From assembly GCF_900582195.1 (NCBI RefSeq), contig NZ_UTHA01000001.1:372001-436000 (forward strand): a stretch of 64,000 nucleotides of DNA. The letters are read 5' to 3'. Source of the DNA: Pseudomonas viridiflava. GTDB lineage: Bacteria; Pseudomonadota; Gammaproteobacteria; Pseudomonadales; Pseudomonadaceae. The notes under the pieces were generated by a model. That model did not search any database. It was not told the DNA's origin and saw only the letters and a list, made by a program, of their open reading frames with translations. The position numbers were made by a program, and so were the translations under genes. The number at the start of each line of letters is the position of its first letter. Positions within the stretch are counted from its first letter, which is position 1. This document shows, in pieces, positions 30,448 through 39,373 of the stretch.

Positions 30448-31842
30448 ATGAGCACTGACAAGACCAATCAGTCCTGGGGCGGCCGCTTCAGTGAACCCGT
30501 CGACGCCTTCGTCGCCCGCTTCACCGCCTCCGTCACTTTCGACCAGCGCCTGTATCGCCACGACATCATGGGCTCGATCGCCCACGCCACCATGCTGGCC
30601 AAGGTCGGCGTGCTGACCGATGCCGAGCGCGACAGCATCATCGATGGCCTGAAGACCATTCAGGGCGAAATCGAGGCCGGCCAGTTCGACTGGCGCATCG
30701 ACCTCGAAGACGTGCACATGAACATCGAAGCACGCCTGACCGACCGCATCGGCGTTACCGGTAAAAAGCTGCACACCGGGCGTAGCCGCAACGACCAGGT
30801 CGCCACCGACATCCGCCTGTGGCTGCGTGACGAAATCGACCTGATCCTCGCCGAGATCACCCGCCTGCAAAAAGGCCTGCTGGAGCAAGCCGAGCGCGAA
30901 GCCGCGAGCATCATGCCGGGCTTCACCCACCTGCAGACCGCGCAGCCAGTGACGTTCGGGCACCACATGCTGGCCTGGTTCGAAATGCTCAGCCGCGACT
31001 ACGAGCGCCTGGTCGACTGCCGCAAGCGCACCAACCGCATGCCGCTGGGCAGCGCCGCGCTGGCTGGCACCACCTACCCGATCGACCGTGAATACACCGC
31101 GCAACTGCTGGGTTTCGACGCCGTCGGCGGAAACTCGCTGGACAACGTCTCCGATCGCGACTTCGCCATTGAATTCTGCTCGGCCGCGAGCATCGCGATG
31201 ATGCACTTGTCGCGCTTCTCCGAAGAGCTGGTGCTGTGGACCAGCGCGCAGTTCCAGTTCATCGATCTGCCGGACCGTTTCTGCACCGGCAGCTCGATCA
31301 TGCCGCAAAAGAAAAACCCTGACGTGCCAGAGCTGGTGCGTGGCAAGACCGGCCGTGTGTTCGGTGCACTGATGGGTCTGCTGACTTTGATGAAAGGCCA
31401 GCCGCTGGCCTACAACAAGGACAACCAGGAAGACAAGGAACCGCTGTTCGACGCCGCCGACACCCTGCGCGATTCGCTGCGGGCCTTTGCTGACATGATC
31501 CCGGCGATCAAACCGAAGCACGCGATCATGCGTGAAGCGGCGCTGCGTGGTTTCTCCACCGCGACCGATCTGGCGGATTATCTGGTGCGTCGTGGTCTGC
31601 CGTTCCGTGATTGCCACGAGATCGTTGGTCACGCCGTGAAATACGGTGTCGACACTGGCAAGGATCTGGCCGAGATGAGCCTGGAAGAACTGCGCCAGTT
31701 CAGCGATCAGATCGAGCAGGATGTGTTTGCCGTGCTGACCCTGGAAGGCTCGGTGAATGCCCGTGACCATATCGGCGGCACTGCGCCGGCGCAGGTCAAG
31801 GCAGCGGTGGTACGCGGCCAGGCGCTGATCGCTCAAAGATAA
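30448..31842 (+). CDS. argH: Argininosuccinate lyase
   Basis: ArgH (464 aa) splits argininosuccinate into arginine and fumarate, the last step of arginine synthesis. The fumarase-superfamily signature [16 protein letters not shown] is intact, as are [19 protein letters not shown] and [20 protein letters not shown] with its catalytic His. The start at 30448 ([16 protein letters not shown]) gives the standard length; upstream in-frame codons are not part of the family. Divergent from algR, as in other Pseudomonas, but without algZ in between. Confidence 0.97.
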   Translation: MSTDKTNQSWGGRFSEPVDAFVARFTASVTFDQRLYRHDIMGSIAHATMLAKVGVLTDAERDSIIDGLKTIQGEIEAGQFDWRIDLEDVHMNIEARLTDRIGVTGKKLHTGRSRNDQVATDIRLWLRDEIDLILAEITRLQKGLLEQAEREAASIMPGFTHLQTAQPVTFGHHMLAWFEMLSRDYERLVDCRKRTNRMPLGSAALAGTTYPIDREYTAQLLGFDAVGGNSLDNVSDRDFAIEFCSAASIAMMHLSRFSEELVLWTSAQFQFIDLPDRFCTGSSIMPQKKNPDVPELVRGKTGRVFGALMGLLTLMKGQPLAYNKDNQEDKEPLFDAADTLRDSLRAFADMIPAIKPKHAIMREAALRGFSTATDLADYLVRRGLPFRDCHEIVGHAVKYGVDTGKDLAEMSLEELRQFSDQIEQDVFAVLTLEGSVNARDHIGGTAPAQVKAAVVRGQALIAQR

Positions 31843-31895
31843 AGCGCTGTCTGCCGGGCAAATCTGCCCAGGGCGTTCATCCTCGACAGCTCATC

Positions 31896-31923
31896 AAAAA
31901 ACCTGCTTCGGCAGGTTTTTTGC
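31896..31923 (+). terminator. Rho-independent terminator of argH
   Basis: AAAAAACCTGC, loop TTCG, GCAGGTTTTTTG. Marks the left edge of the AT-rich island. Confidence 0.9.
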
Positions 31924-32005
31924 TATCAATCATAATCATTATTCAAGCACTAAACCCTCGTGCAGCTCCCAGACTCACCAAGCGGAGCAACGTACACGCG
32001 CCAAT

Positions 32006-32116
32006 CTGTATATACAAAAAATACACAAAACTCTAAAAATAGTGAAAATACGTTTATTTTCAGTCACTTAAGCGTCGTTGACCGCCTCTGAAAAGACGAC
32101 CATACTGTATATACAA
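32006..32116 (+). promoter_or_regulatory. Promoter with two CTGTATATACAA operator-like sites
   Basis: The 12-mer CTGTATATACAA, containing the perfect palindrome TGTATATACA, occurs at 32006-32017 and 32105-32116. The second copy overlaps a plausible promoter, TTGACC (32078-32083), 17 bp, CATACT (32101-32106). This layout fits autorepression of the toxin-antitoxin-like genes that follow. The surrounding 31924-32141 is AT-rich and holds nothing else I can name. Confidence 0.55.
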
Positions 32117-32141
32117 TTTTCTGGTCGGCGGCTGGTGAAAC

Positions 32142-32450
32142 GTGGCAGGGATAAAAATTTCCGATAAGGTAGTTGACAAACTGAAAGTGAAGCACAACGT
32201 GACTGCTGCAGAGGTTTTAGAATGCTTCAAGAACAGGTGCCCCGGGAGTAAATTCCTGATCGATACCCGGGAAACTCATAAAACCGATCCTGCCACTCAT
32301 TGGTTTATCGCTGAGACCAATAAAGGCCGGAGTTTGAAGATTTGCTTCATTCCACCTCACTCAGCAAATCAGCAGTCAGTGGAAATCAAGACAGCTTTCG
32401 AACCAAATGAAACTGAAGTTAATATTTACGACAAGTACGGAACAACATAG
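32142..32450 (+). CDS. BrnT-like toxin family protein
   Basis: Small basic protein (102 aa, GTG start). Blocks VKHNVTAAEVLECFKNR, LIDTRETHKTDPATHWFIAE, RSLKICFIPP and TAFEPNETEVNIYDKYG follow the layout of BrnT-like RNase-fold toxins and of a group often mis-labelled ADP-ribosyl-dinitrogen reductase hydrolase. The next gene encodes a BrnA-like antitoxin, giving the usual toxin-first order. The ribosome-binding site is weak (GGTGA very close to the GTG), and no other in-frame start is available. Toxicity is inferred only from context. Confidence 0.65.
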   Translation: MAGIKISDKVVDKLKVKHNVTAAEVLECFKNRCPGSKFLIDTRETHKTDPATHWFIAETNKGRSLKICFIPPHSANQQSVEIKTAFEPNETEVNIYDKYGTT

Positions 32451-32464
32451 TCAGGACGACTAAA

Positions 32465-32500
32465 AGGGCAGCAGGCAACATCAAACATGCTACTGCCCTC
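32465..32500 (+). other. Hairpin between the toxin-like and antitoxin-like genes
   Basis: AGGGCAGCAG pairs with CTACTGCCCT (one mismatch) across a ~15-nt loop, in the gap between the two genes. No U-tract follows, so it is more likely an RNA-stability or translation element that adjusts the ratio of the two products than a terminator. Confidence 0.5.
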
Positions 32501-32559
32501 AACCCTTCGCAATGAATGCGGAGAACCTTATATCAGATAGATATAATATGGTGAAACAA

Positions 32560-32907
32560 ATGAAAAAAGAAAACGTAGAACTTTGGGATAGTCGTGAACT
32601 GGGCGCATCCGAAGAGCACGTTAGCACTACAAACTTAAACTTTGAAATTGATGAAAGCCTAGGCTTGCAAGCCATTTCAATAAGACTGCAAAAAGATCTA
32701 TTGAAAAACCTGAAGTCCATTGCCTCATATTATGACGTTGGATATCAACCCATGATCAGAGATCTATTGAATAGATTTGCCGAATCTGAAATAAAGAAAA
32801 TTTTACGCGACCAGCTTAGACAACTTGAACAACAAGATAAAAACAGACCACAAGACACAACAGTGCCGGTAGACGTATTCATATCTAATATGCAGAAAAG
32901 AGCGTAG
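32560..32907 (+). CDS. BrnA-like antitoxin
   Basis: DNA-binding antitoxin candidate. The C-terminal half carries LQAISIRLQKDLLKNLKSIA followed by YYDVGYQPMIRDLLNRF, the ribbon-helix-helix pattern of BrnA/CopG antitoxins (the GYQPxIRxLL block is characteristic). Three in-frame ATGs are possible, 32512, 32548 and 32560; 32560 (MKKENVELWDSREL) was chosen as the closest to family N-termini and is preceded by a GGTG, but the longer form (131 aa) cannot be excluded. Predicted to bind the upstream toxin and the CTGTATATACAA operators. Confidence 0.7.
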   Translation: MKKENVELWDSRELGASEEHVSTTNLNFEIDESLGLQAISIRLQKDLLKNLKSIASYYDVGYQPMIRDLLNRFAESEIKKILRDQLRQLEQQDKNRPQDTTVPVDVFISNMQKRA

Positions 32908-32917
32908 CAGGTTATCC

Positions 32918-33319
32918 ATGAATAACGTGATAGATTTCGCGGCAAAAAAAAATTTATTAGAAGCTAGCAAAGCACAAGCCGAACATACAATAGAACGCGC
33001 ACTGGCGTTGCTTGACCAAGACTTCATTGGGAGCCTTGAAACAGCAAAAGACAAGCACGCCTTTATTAAAAGCGTAAAAGGCATTCTTAACTCTAGAAAC
33101 ATAAAGTACAAAGCCTCCATAAAGGAGCTGAAAAATAGACTCAACAAGAAAACAACGCTGTTATTTATTGATGAGAAAATTGGTTTCAGCCTAGATATAA
33201 CAACAAAGGCAGTTTTGTGTGAAACCTGGAAAATCTATCCCTTTAAAGAATGCTCAACCCCTGCTGAGAATGCGGGCTTGATATCAGAAAAATTAAACGA
33301 GGCTAAAAAAAATGGATGA
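32918..33319 (+). CDS. Hypothetical protein of the AT-rich island
   Basis: Unrecognised protein of 133 aa. The N-terminal half is helical (AAKKNLLEASKAQAEHTIER), followed by a basic stretch (IKELKNRLNKKTTLLFIDEK) and a short beta-rich part. AGCAGG precedes the ATG at a suitable distance. Ten base pairs after the antitoxin and overlapping the next gene by 8 bp, so likely co-transcribed. Codon use is markedly AT-rich compared with flanking genes, a sign of acquisition. Confidence 0.65.
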   Translation: MNNVIDFAAKKNLLEASKAQAEHTIERALALLDQDFIGSLETAKDKHAFIKSVKGILNSRNIKYKASIKELKNRLNKKTTLLFIDEKIGFSLDITTKAVLCETWKIYPFKECSTPAENAGLISEKLNEAKKNG

Positions 33320-33548
33320 AATCGACAAAGGCATATTGGAGGCACAAGAGCACTACCTTCGAGGAGCTGAAGCCACTAACAAGACGTTCTCTTCCATAGG
33401 AGGCAGGCAATTGCGCAATGGAGACCCGGAGGTTATAAACCAGTATAAAAAGAATTTGAAAAAAATTGAAAACCATTCAAACGAAGTTTCGAAAAAACTC
33501 GAGAACCTGCAAAAAACACCAGCTGGTAAAAAAACAAAATCCAAATGA
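33312..33548 (+). CDS. Small hypothetical protein of the AT-rich island
   Basis: Unrecognised 78-aa protein, highly charged and helical: LEAQEHYLRGAEATNKTFSS, then a Lys-rich coiled segment (KNLKKIENHSNEVSKKLENL) and a KKTKSK tail. It starts inside the end of the previous gene (8-bp overlap), indicating translational coupling. Last gene of the island, followed by a strong terminator. No function can be suggested beyond possible partnership with the 133-aa protein. Confidence 0.6.
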   Translation: MDEIDKGILEAQEHYLRGAEATNKTFSSIGGRQLRNGDPEVINQYKKNLKKIENHSNEVSKKLENLQKTPAGKKTKSK

Positions 33549-33556
33549 AATTAGCG

Positions 33557-33592
33557 ACCGCCTAGCACTTTTATGTGCTAGGCGGTTTGTTT
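33557..33592. terminator. Terminator between the AT-rich island and the GST gene
   Basis: ACCGCCTAGCACT, loop TTTA, GTGCTAGGCGGTTTGTTT: a 12-bp perfect stem. It closes the island operon on the plus strand and lies at the 3' end of the convergent GST gene. Confidence 0.88.
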
Positions 33593-34250
33593 ACTTTTTA
33601 CTGGCGATCATCGCCAAAAACGCCGGCATCGCCGTCTCTTTATCCGCTGCAATCTGCTGCACATGCGGATTCTGCTCAAGCCGTTCCAGCAGTGCTTTCG
33701 CCTGCGGCATCTCCTCCAGCAAATCAATCCCGAACAGCTTCTGCCCGACCGCACAGGCCAGCGGCACGCTGTAAAGGAAATACAAATCGGCAATACTCAA
33801 GCTGTCGCCCGCCACGTACGGGGCGAATTTGCCGTGTCGGCCCAACGCCGCAAAACCCAGCAGCAATTCGGTTTTGGTCTTTTCCTTGATCGCCTCAGGC
33901 AGGCTCATGCCGAAGAATGCTTCGCCATAACAGGCGCGCCCCGGCAGTTCGATGTACAGCTCGATCTCCTTGGCAATCGCCAACACCTGCGCGCGCTCGA
34001 ACGGATCGCTCGGCAGCAGCGGCGAGCCTTTCTGGGTCTGTTCGAGGTACTCGAGGATGATCGCGGTTTCATTGATGAAACCGGCGTCCACGCCCAGCAC
34101 CGGCACTTTGCCACGCGGGCTGATGGCCAGTGATTCCGGGGTCGGCGTCGGGTAGAACGTGATCTCTTCGAATGGCAGGCCTTTTTCCAGCAGCGCCAGT
34201 TTGACCATGTTGTAGTAGTTGCTGACAGAAAATCCGTAGAGCTTGAGCAT
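33591..34250 (-). CDS. Glutathione S-transferase family protein
   Basis: Cytosolic GST of 219 aa. The N-terminal thioredoxin-like domain begins MLKLYGFSVSNYYNMVKLAL, with the glutathione-binding cis-Pro in PRGKVPVLG and the Glu-Thr/Ser pair in INETAIILEYLEQ. An all-helical C-terminal domain follows (LFGIDLLEEMPQAKALLERL). The ATG at 34250 is preferred to the adjacent GTG. Substrate unknown; family members conjugate glutathione to electrophiles. Single gene. Confidence 0.92.
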   Translation of the reverse strand: MLKLYGFSVSNYYNMVKLALLEKGLPFEEITFYPTPTPESLAISPRGKVPVLGVDAGFINETAIILEYLEQTQKGSPLLPSDPFERAQVLAIAKEIELYIELPGRACYGEAFFGMSLPEAIKEKTKTELLLGFAALGRHGKFAPYVAGDSLSIADLYFLYSVPLACAVGQKLFGIDLLEEMPQAKALLERLEQNPHVQQIAADKETAMPAFLAMIASKK

Positions 34251-34373
34251 CACATAGCCTCCAGGCCGTGCGGGGTGGGCAGTGGCTGTTTATAGATCGC
34301 TCAGGCGAATCCCGCCAGCAGCATCACGCCGCTGAATGCGGGTAAACTGGCGCCTTTCCATGAGGAGCCTGCC

Positions 34374-34658
34374 ATGAGCGAGCCGACAGACATCGACAAC
34401 GACGAAGAAGAGTTCACCGAGGCTACTTTGATCGAAGCGATCGAGAACCAGATCGAAAGCGACAACCCGCCAGCGGCCAAAGCGACTTTCAACAAGCTGA
34501 CCCTGGTGGGCGTTGAACGCGAAGAGATCCTCAATCTGATGGCGCACGTACTGGCTTACGAGATTGACGCGATGCTCGATGAAGACCGTGCATTTGATAC
34601 CGAATGGTACGAAGCGGCGCTGCGTGCACTGCCAGAGCTGCCACCCGAAAAACAGTAA
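34374..34658 (+). CDS. Conserved small acidic protein
   Basis: Acidic, helical protein of 94 aa that I recognise only as a Pseudomonas-type hypothetical. It starts MSEPTDIDNDEEEFTEATLI and includes VEREEILNLMAHVLAYEIDA. Good ribosome-binding site (TGAGGAG) before the ATG. No signal peptide or membrane segment. GC-rich codon use like the core genome. Stands alone upstream of a REP element. Confidence 0.75.
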   Translation: MSEPTDIDNDEEEFTEATLIEAIENQIESDNPPAAKATFNKLTLVGVEREEILNLMAHVLAYEIDAMLDEDRAFDTEWYEAALRALPELPPEKQ

Positions 34659-34670
34659 CAACACAGTCCC

Positions 34671-34749
34671 CCTTGCTCGCGAAGGCGTTTTATCAGTCAA
34701 CTTATTTGGTGAATGACCCATCGCTTTCGCGAGCAAGCTCGCTCCCACA
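34671..34749. repeat. REP pair, left copy truncated
   Basis: Right copy TTTCGCGAGCAAGCTCGCTC is complete; the left arm keeps only CTTGCTCGCGAAGGCG, having lost the GGGAGCGAG half. Confidence 0.8.
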
Positions 34750-34903
34750 CAATTTGTCATCCATCTATCGGCCCTGCGCCTGAGCCCCGACTACACTGGA
34801 ATCGCCTCAAGACAAAATCCCTGATCTGAGCACTGGACATGCCGCAAAAGCGGGTTCACCTTAGGGACGCTGTCGTCCAATTCCTAGAAAGTCTGGAGTC
34901 CTT

Positions 34904-35149
34904 ATGTCGCTTACCCCTGAGTTGGTTGCCGAACTGGAAGTCCTCGCACTCTTCAACCTGGACAGTTCCCAGGAAGGCCTGAAAATTCATCAGACCGCTG
35001 CCCCGAAACACATCGCTGCCGCCAAACGCCTCTTCGAAAAAGAACTCACTGACCAGCCCGATGGCGGGTATCTGACCAGCCTCGGTCGCGATGCTGCACA
35101 AAATGTGCAAACCGTGCTGACCATTCTGAGAGAGCAAGCAACCGCCTGA
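34904..35149 (+). CDS. TIGR02647 family DNA-binding-like protein
   Basis: Small conserved protein (81 aa) of the TIGR02647 family: SLTPELVAELEVLALFNLDS at the N-terminus, and HIAAAKRLFEKELTDQPDGG in the middle. Often annotated DNA-binding without experimental proof. Ribosome-binding site GGAGT precedes the ATG. Positioned upstream of cyaA, 181 bp away, probably transcribed separately. Confidence 0.87.
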   Translation: MSLTPELVAELEVLALFNLDSSQEGLKIHQTAAPKHIAAAKRLFEKELTDQPDGGYLTSLGRDAAQNVQTVLTILREQATA

Positions 35150-35330
35150 TCCCCCTGACTTTGCCCACGGGAACTCCTGCCACGGGATTTCCGCGGGCCT
35201 GCCCGGTCGCCCGCGATAGAAATCTGACGTCAAAAACAAATTCAGCTTAAAAGTCCCGCCACGCTAAGGCTAAACTGCCTGACATTCCGAGACCCTCTAC
35301 GTCCGAGCCCGCGAGCCGGTTTGAGCTGAC

Positions 35331-38174
35331 ATGACGCGCACCCACGAAATCCGCCCCGACCTGGACGAAGGCATTGACCGCAAGGTCCTCAGCCAGCTGC
35401 GCGCGCGCTTTCTCAAACTCAATGAAGGCCGCCTCGGCCGCGCCCTCGAAGGGTTGTCGACCCGCCAGCAAAGCGTACTAACGCTGTTGCCGCTGTTCTT
35501 CCACGTCAACCATCCGCTGCTGCCGGGTTATGTCTCTGGCAGTACACCGGCCGGCCTGTCGAATTACGAACCGGACACCAATACGCTTGCCGAAGCGCAA
35601 CGCCTGACTCGTTCGTTCTCCTACAAGCCGCGCCACGGCAGCAACCCGCCACGACCGATCCACGGCCTTTTCCTGATGGGCAGCCTTGGCACGCTGGCGC
35701 AGGCCGATCAGAGCGATATGGACGTGTGGGTCTGCCACGCGCCGGATCTGAGCGAAAGCGAACTCGCTGAACTGGGCAAAAAATGTCAGTTGCTGGAAGC
35801 CTGGGCGGCCAGTCAGGGCGCCGAGGCGCACTTCTTCCTGATCGACCCGGAGCGCTTCGTCAAAGGCGAACGCGACTCCCAGCTCAGCTCGGAGAACTGC
35901 GGCACCACCCAGCACTATCTGCTGCTCGACGAGTTTTATCGCACCGCAATCTGGCTGGCCGGGCGCACGCCAATCTGGTGGCTGGTGCCGGTTTACGAAG
36001 AAACCGCCTACGACCTTTACACCCATACCCTGCTGTCCAAGCGCTTCATCCGCGCCGACGAAACCCTCGATCTTGGCCATCTGGCGAGAATTCCACCAGG
36101 CGAGTTCATCGGCGCCGGGTTGTGGCAGTTGTTCAAAGGCATCGAGTCGCCCTACAAGTCGGTGCTCAAGCTGCTGCTGACCGAGGTTTACGCCAGCGAA
36201 CACCCACAGGTGCAGTGCCTGAGCCTGCGCTTCAAGAAAGCAGTATTCGCCAACCAGCTCGATCTCGATGAACTGGATCCGTACATGGTCGTGTACCGGC
36301 GTATCGAGGAATACCTCACCGCGCGCAACGAGCCGGAACGGCTGGAACTGGTACGCCGCGCGCTGTACCTGAAGGTCAACCGCAAGCTCACCGGCAACAG
36401 CCGCACCCAGAGCTGGCAACGTTCGTTGCTGGAACGGCTGGCCAGCGAATGGCATTGGGATCAGCGGCAACTGACGCTGCTCGACAGCCGCAGTCAGTGG
36501 AAAGTCCGCCAGGTCAGCGCCGAGCGCCGCGCACTGGTCAATGAGCTGAACTACAGCTATCGCTTTCTGACCCAGTTCGCCCGCACCGAGCAGACCGTCA
36601 GCCTGATCAACAAGCGTGACCTCAACGTACTCGGCCGTCGGCTCTACGCAGCCTTTGAACGCAAGGCCGACAAGGTCGAGTTCATCAATCCGGGCATCGC
36701 TCCGGATCTGGCCGAAGACACGCTGACACTGGTGCAGTCGCGCAACAAAAAAGAACCGGGACAAACCCAGTGGGGCCTGTATAACGGCAGCCTCACGGCC
36801 CTTGAGTGGGAACACTTCGCGCCGATCAAGCGCAGCCGCGAATTGCTTGAATTGCTGACCTGGTGCCACCGCAACGGCGTGATCGACAGCAGCACGCGTC
36901 TGGCCCTGCATCCCGGCACCAGCGACCTGAGCGAGTTCGAACTGTTCAACCTGCTCGGCAGCCTGCAACAGTGCATCGCCCTGCCCTTGCCCACCGTTGC
37001 CGAAGAGCCGTTGCTGCGCGCTGCCGTGCCCAGCGAAGTGCTGATTCTGGTCAACGTCGGGATTGATCCGCTCAAACACCATCGCGACCTGAACATCCTG
37101 ATGACCACCGAGCGCACCGACTCGCTGAGTTACGCTGGCGTGCGCGAAAACCTCGTGCTGACCCTGGATCAGGTCACGCTCAACAGTTGGAACGAAGTAC
37201 TGGTCAACCGCTTCGACGGCCCGCATGCTTTGCTTGATTGCCTGCGCGACTACCTCAACAACCTGCCGCGCGGGCCCTTGCAGCCGTCGTTGAAGGTGCG
37301 CTGCTTCTGCCACAACCGCGCGCAATTCATTGCCCGTCGCGTCGAGGAAATCATCGACACCGCGCAGAACCTGTTGCTCAGCGAATTGAACCACCGCTAC
37401 CTGATTCAAGTGCAACAGCATTATCACGTGCTGGAACTGGTGCCTGGTCAGGTCAACCACGTCGCGCTCGCGACATTGCCAGCGTTGCTGGATTACCTTG
37501 GTGAAGAACAGCCGCGCTACAGCCCGCTGCACCTGGATCCGATGGCGCTGGAAGATCACGATCTCGCGCTGATCCTGCCGATGGGCCAGCCGGAATGCAT
37601 TCAAGTGTTCTACCGCATCACCGAGCAGCGGGCCGAGCTGTACGTGCTGGATGAATTCAACGCGCTGTGGCAGCAGCATTTGCCGTACCACGACGAGCAG
37701 AGTCTGCTGGTGCCGTTGCAGCGTTTCCTGCAATCGATCCTGTTCCGTCGCGAAGCCGTGCTGCCGATGGACGCCAGCTCCGATGCCCGACTCGAAACGT
37801 TGTATTACCAGTTATTGCCTTCGGGGCCGGGGCGCGCGCGCCGGGTCGAAGCACGGCCGGCACCGCAAACGCCGGTGAACAAGCCGTTCTATGACGTGCA
37901 GGCGATCGTCGGCAAAGCCGCACCGGGCGAAGTGCAGGTCACGCTGTATTGCAATCAACGGGAATTCAGCGAGCTGGAACATGGCGACCAGCTGTTCAGC
38001 GTGGTCGCCCGGGAGATCGTCGAGCAGCGCCGCGACAGCGAACGCTATCGCTGCTACATCACCGACCTCGACCTCTCGGGCCTGCTCGGTGACGGGCAGA
38101 GTTCTAGCAATCTGTATCTGCGCTACAAGGCTGACCTGGAGCGCGCTCTGAACGAGGCGCTCGAACTGGTCTGA
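35331..38174 (+). CDS. cyaA: Class I adenylate cyclase
   Basis: CyaA (947 aa) makes cAMP from ATP in the cytoplasm, the signal for Vfr/CRP. The N-terminal catalytic domain carries the nucleotidyltransferase-type motif MGSLGTLAQADQSDMDVWVC and the class I block LLDEFYRTAIWLAGRTPIWW. The large C-terminal regulatory part (PLHLDPMALEDHDLALILPM and beyond) is also complete. Starts at the ATG at 35331; full family length. Convergent with rnk, 7 bp between the stops. Confidence 0.96.
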   Translation: MTRTHEIRPDLDEGIDRKVLSQLRARFLKLNEGRLGRALEGLSTRQQSVLTLLPLFFHVNHPLLPGYVSGSTPAGLSNYEPDTNTLAEAQRLTRSFSYKPRHGSNPPRPIHGLFLMGSLGTLAQADQSDMDVWVCHAPDLSESELAELGKKCQLLEAWAASQGAEAHFFLIDPERFVKGERDSQLSSENCGTTQHYLLLDEFYRTAIWLAGRTPIWWLVPVYEETAYDLYTHTLLSKRFIRADETLDLGHLARIPPGEFIGAGLWQLFKGIESPYKSVLKLLLTEVYASEHPQVQCLSLRFKKAVFANQLDLDELDPYMVVYRRIEEYLTARNEPERLELVRRALYLKVNRKLTGNSRTQSWQRSLLERLASEWHWDQRQLTLLDSRSQWKVRQVSAERRALVNELNYSYRFLTQFARTEQTVSLINKRDLNVLGRRLYAAFERKADKVEFINPGIAPDLAEDTLTLVQSRNKKEPGQTQWGLYNGSLTALEWEHFAPIKRSRELLELLTWCHRNGVIDSSTRLALHPGTSDLSEFELFNLLGSLQQCIALPLPTVAEEPLLRAAVPSEVLILVNVGIDPLKHHRDLNILMTTERTDSLSYAGVRENLVLTLDQVTLNSWNEVLVNRFDGPHALLDCLRDYLNNLPRGPLQPSLKVRCFCHNRAQFIARRVEEIIDTAQNLLLSELNHRYLIQVQQHYHVLELVPGQVNHVALATLPALLDYLGEEQPRYSPLHLDPMALEDHDLALILPMGQPECIQVFYRITEQRAELYVLDEFNALWQQHLPYHDEQSLLVPLQRFLQSILFRREAVLPMDASSDARLETLYYQLLPSGPGRARRVEARPAPQTPVNKPFYDVQAIVGKAAPGEVQVTLYCNQREFSELEHGDQLFSVVAREIVEQRRDSERYRCYITDLDLSGLLGDGQSSSNLYLRYKADLERALNEALELV

Positions 38175-38181
38175 GGCAGGC

Positions 38182-38601
38182 TCACTCGCGGAAATCACCG
38201 CCATTGGCCGGCTGCGATTCGACTTCGAGCAAGGTCAGTTTGAGGGTCTTGCCACCCGGTGCCGGCCAGTCGATGTGCTGACCGACCTTCAGGCCCAGCA
38301 GCGCGCTGCCGACTGGCGCCAGAATGGAGATCTTGCCTTCGTCAGCGTTGGCATCCTTGGGATAGACCAGCGTCAGGTGATAGTCCTTGCCACTGCCTTC
38401 TTCGCGGCAATGCACACGGGAATTCATGGTCACGACATCGGCGGGCACTTCATCGTGGCCGACCACGGTATCGGCGCGGTCCAGCTCGGTTTGCAGCGCA
38501 ATCACGCCCGGCGCAGCCTGGTCTTTCTCATTCAGGTTGTCGATCAGGCGCTCCAGACGTTGCACGTCCAGACGGGTAAGGGTGATGGAAGGTGCGGTCA
38601 T
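38182..38601 (-). CDS. rnk: Nucleoside diphosphate kinase regulator Rnk
   Basis: GreA/GreB-like C-domain protein (139 aa) that binds RNA polymerase; in Pseudomonas rnk influences Ndk levels and alginate. It has an N-terminal helical hairpin (ITLTRLDVQRLERLIDNLNE) and the FKBP-like domain with VTMNSRVHCREEGSGKDYHL and ISILAPVGSALLGLKVGQHI. Start placed at MTAPSITLTR (38601); the longer frame overlaps the upstream terminator region. Confidence 0.93.
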   Translation of the reverse strand: MTAPSITLTRLDVQRLERLIDNLNEKDQAAPGVIALQTELDRADTVVGHDEVPADVVTMNSRVHCREEGSGKDYHLTLVYPKDANADEGKISILAPVGSALLGLKVGQHIDWPAPGGKTLKLTLLEVESQPANGGDFRE

Positions 38602-38637
38602 GATCCGGGCAGACTCCTTTCTTCTGCACACAAAAAA

Positions 38638-38670
38638 AGCAAAACCCCGCCAAAAAAGACGGGGTTTTCA
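38638..38670 (-). terminator. Terminator between DUF1289 gene and rnk
   Basis: AAAACCCCGC, loop CAAAAAAG, ACGGGGTTTT: hairpin ending the upstream minus-strand genes (cyaY and the DUF1289 gene) ahead of rnk. Confidence 0.8.
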
Positions 38671-38729
38671 CCAGGCCTCGATGGGTTGAGGCGTATTCGG
38701 ACACTATCACAGCTCAAAAAATATACAAG

Positions 38730-38954
38730 TCACGCCCCGCCGCACTGTTTGCGCTGCGACGCCTGCGCGCAAATTACCCTTCGCCGCTCGTCGTCCGCCG
38801 AGCGCCATTCGCGAATGTCTTCGACATGGCGGAAGCAGCCGAGGCAGACCTTTTGTTCGTCAAGTCGGCACACGCCGCTGCACGGCGAAGGCACCGCCGG
38901 GCTGATGTTGCTGTACAGCGGCTTCGGTGGACGAACTGGAGCGGTGTCAGTCAC
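38730..38954 (-). CDS. DUF1289 domain protein
   Basis: Small Cys-rich protein (74 aa, GTG start). The DUF1289 pattern is complete: CSGVCRLDEQKVCLGCFR then VEDIREWRSADDERRRVI. The four cysteines suggest metal binding; function unknown. The GTG at 38954 is 4 bp after the cyaY stop, so the pair is co-transcribed and probably coupled; an earlier in-frame ATG lies deep inside cyaY in another frame and is rejected. Confidence 0.85.
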   Translation of the reverse strand: MTDTAPVRPPKPLYSNISPAVPSPCSGVCRLDEQKVCLGCFRHVEDIREWRSADDERRRVICAQASQRKQCGGA

Positions 38955-38958
38955 GGAA

Positions 38959-39291
38959 TCACAGACCTTCGAAATCGAAATCGGCGCCGGCCTGCTGCTT
39001 GACGATGCGCTCGAGCATTTCGCCCAGTTGCTCTTCGCTCTTGTCGCACATCCAGCGCTCGCTCTCTTCGTCGTAGTCGAAGTGGAAACCACCGGACACC
39101 GCCGCCAGCCACAGCTGACGCAGTGGCTCCTGGCGACTGAAGATCAGCTGCGAGCCGTTTTCGAACTTGACGGTAAGCACACCGGCCGAGTTCTCCATGT
39201 CGATATCCAGGTCGCTTTCATCAAAGATGTCTTCCAGTTTTTCCTGGGTTTCATCGACCAGATCGTGGAAACGGGCTTCGGACAAACTCAT
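38959..39291 (-). CDS. cyaY: Frataxin homologue CyaY
   Basis: Iron-binding regulator of Fe-S cluster assembly (110 aa, usual length). Acidic first helix ARFHDLVDETQEKLEDIFDE and the central beta sheet with GVLTVKFENGSQLIFSRQEP and QLWLAAVSGGFHFDY. Start chosen at MSLSEARFHD (39291). Divergent from lptM-lysA, the arrangement seen in other gammaproteobacteria. Confidence 0.96.
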   Translation of the reverse strand: MSLSEARFHDLVDETQEKLEDIFDESDLDIDMENSAGVLTVKFENGSQLIFSRQEPLRQLWLAAVSGGFHFDYDEESERWMCDKSEEQLGEMLERIVKQQAGADFDFEGL

Positions 39292-39373
39292 TGCGGCAAC
39301 CTCAAAAAATGTCTGATCAGGCACAAGCGCCGAAAGATACGGACGCTTCCGGCCGATTGCAAAGATTAACGAC

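Noticed and set aside
32006..32116. LexA/SOS boxes at the CTGTATATACAA copies
   Set aside because: The LexA consensus needs CTG-N10-CAG; neither copy has CAG at the right distance. They are kept only as generic operators.
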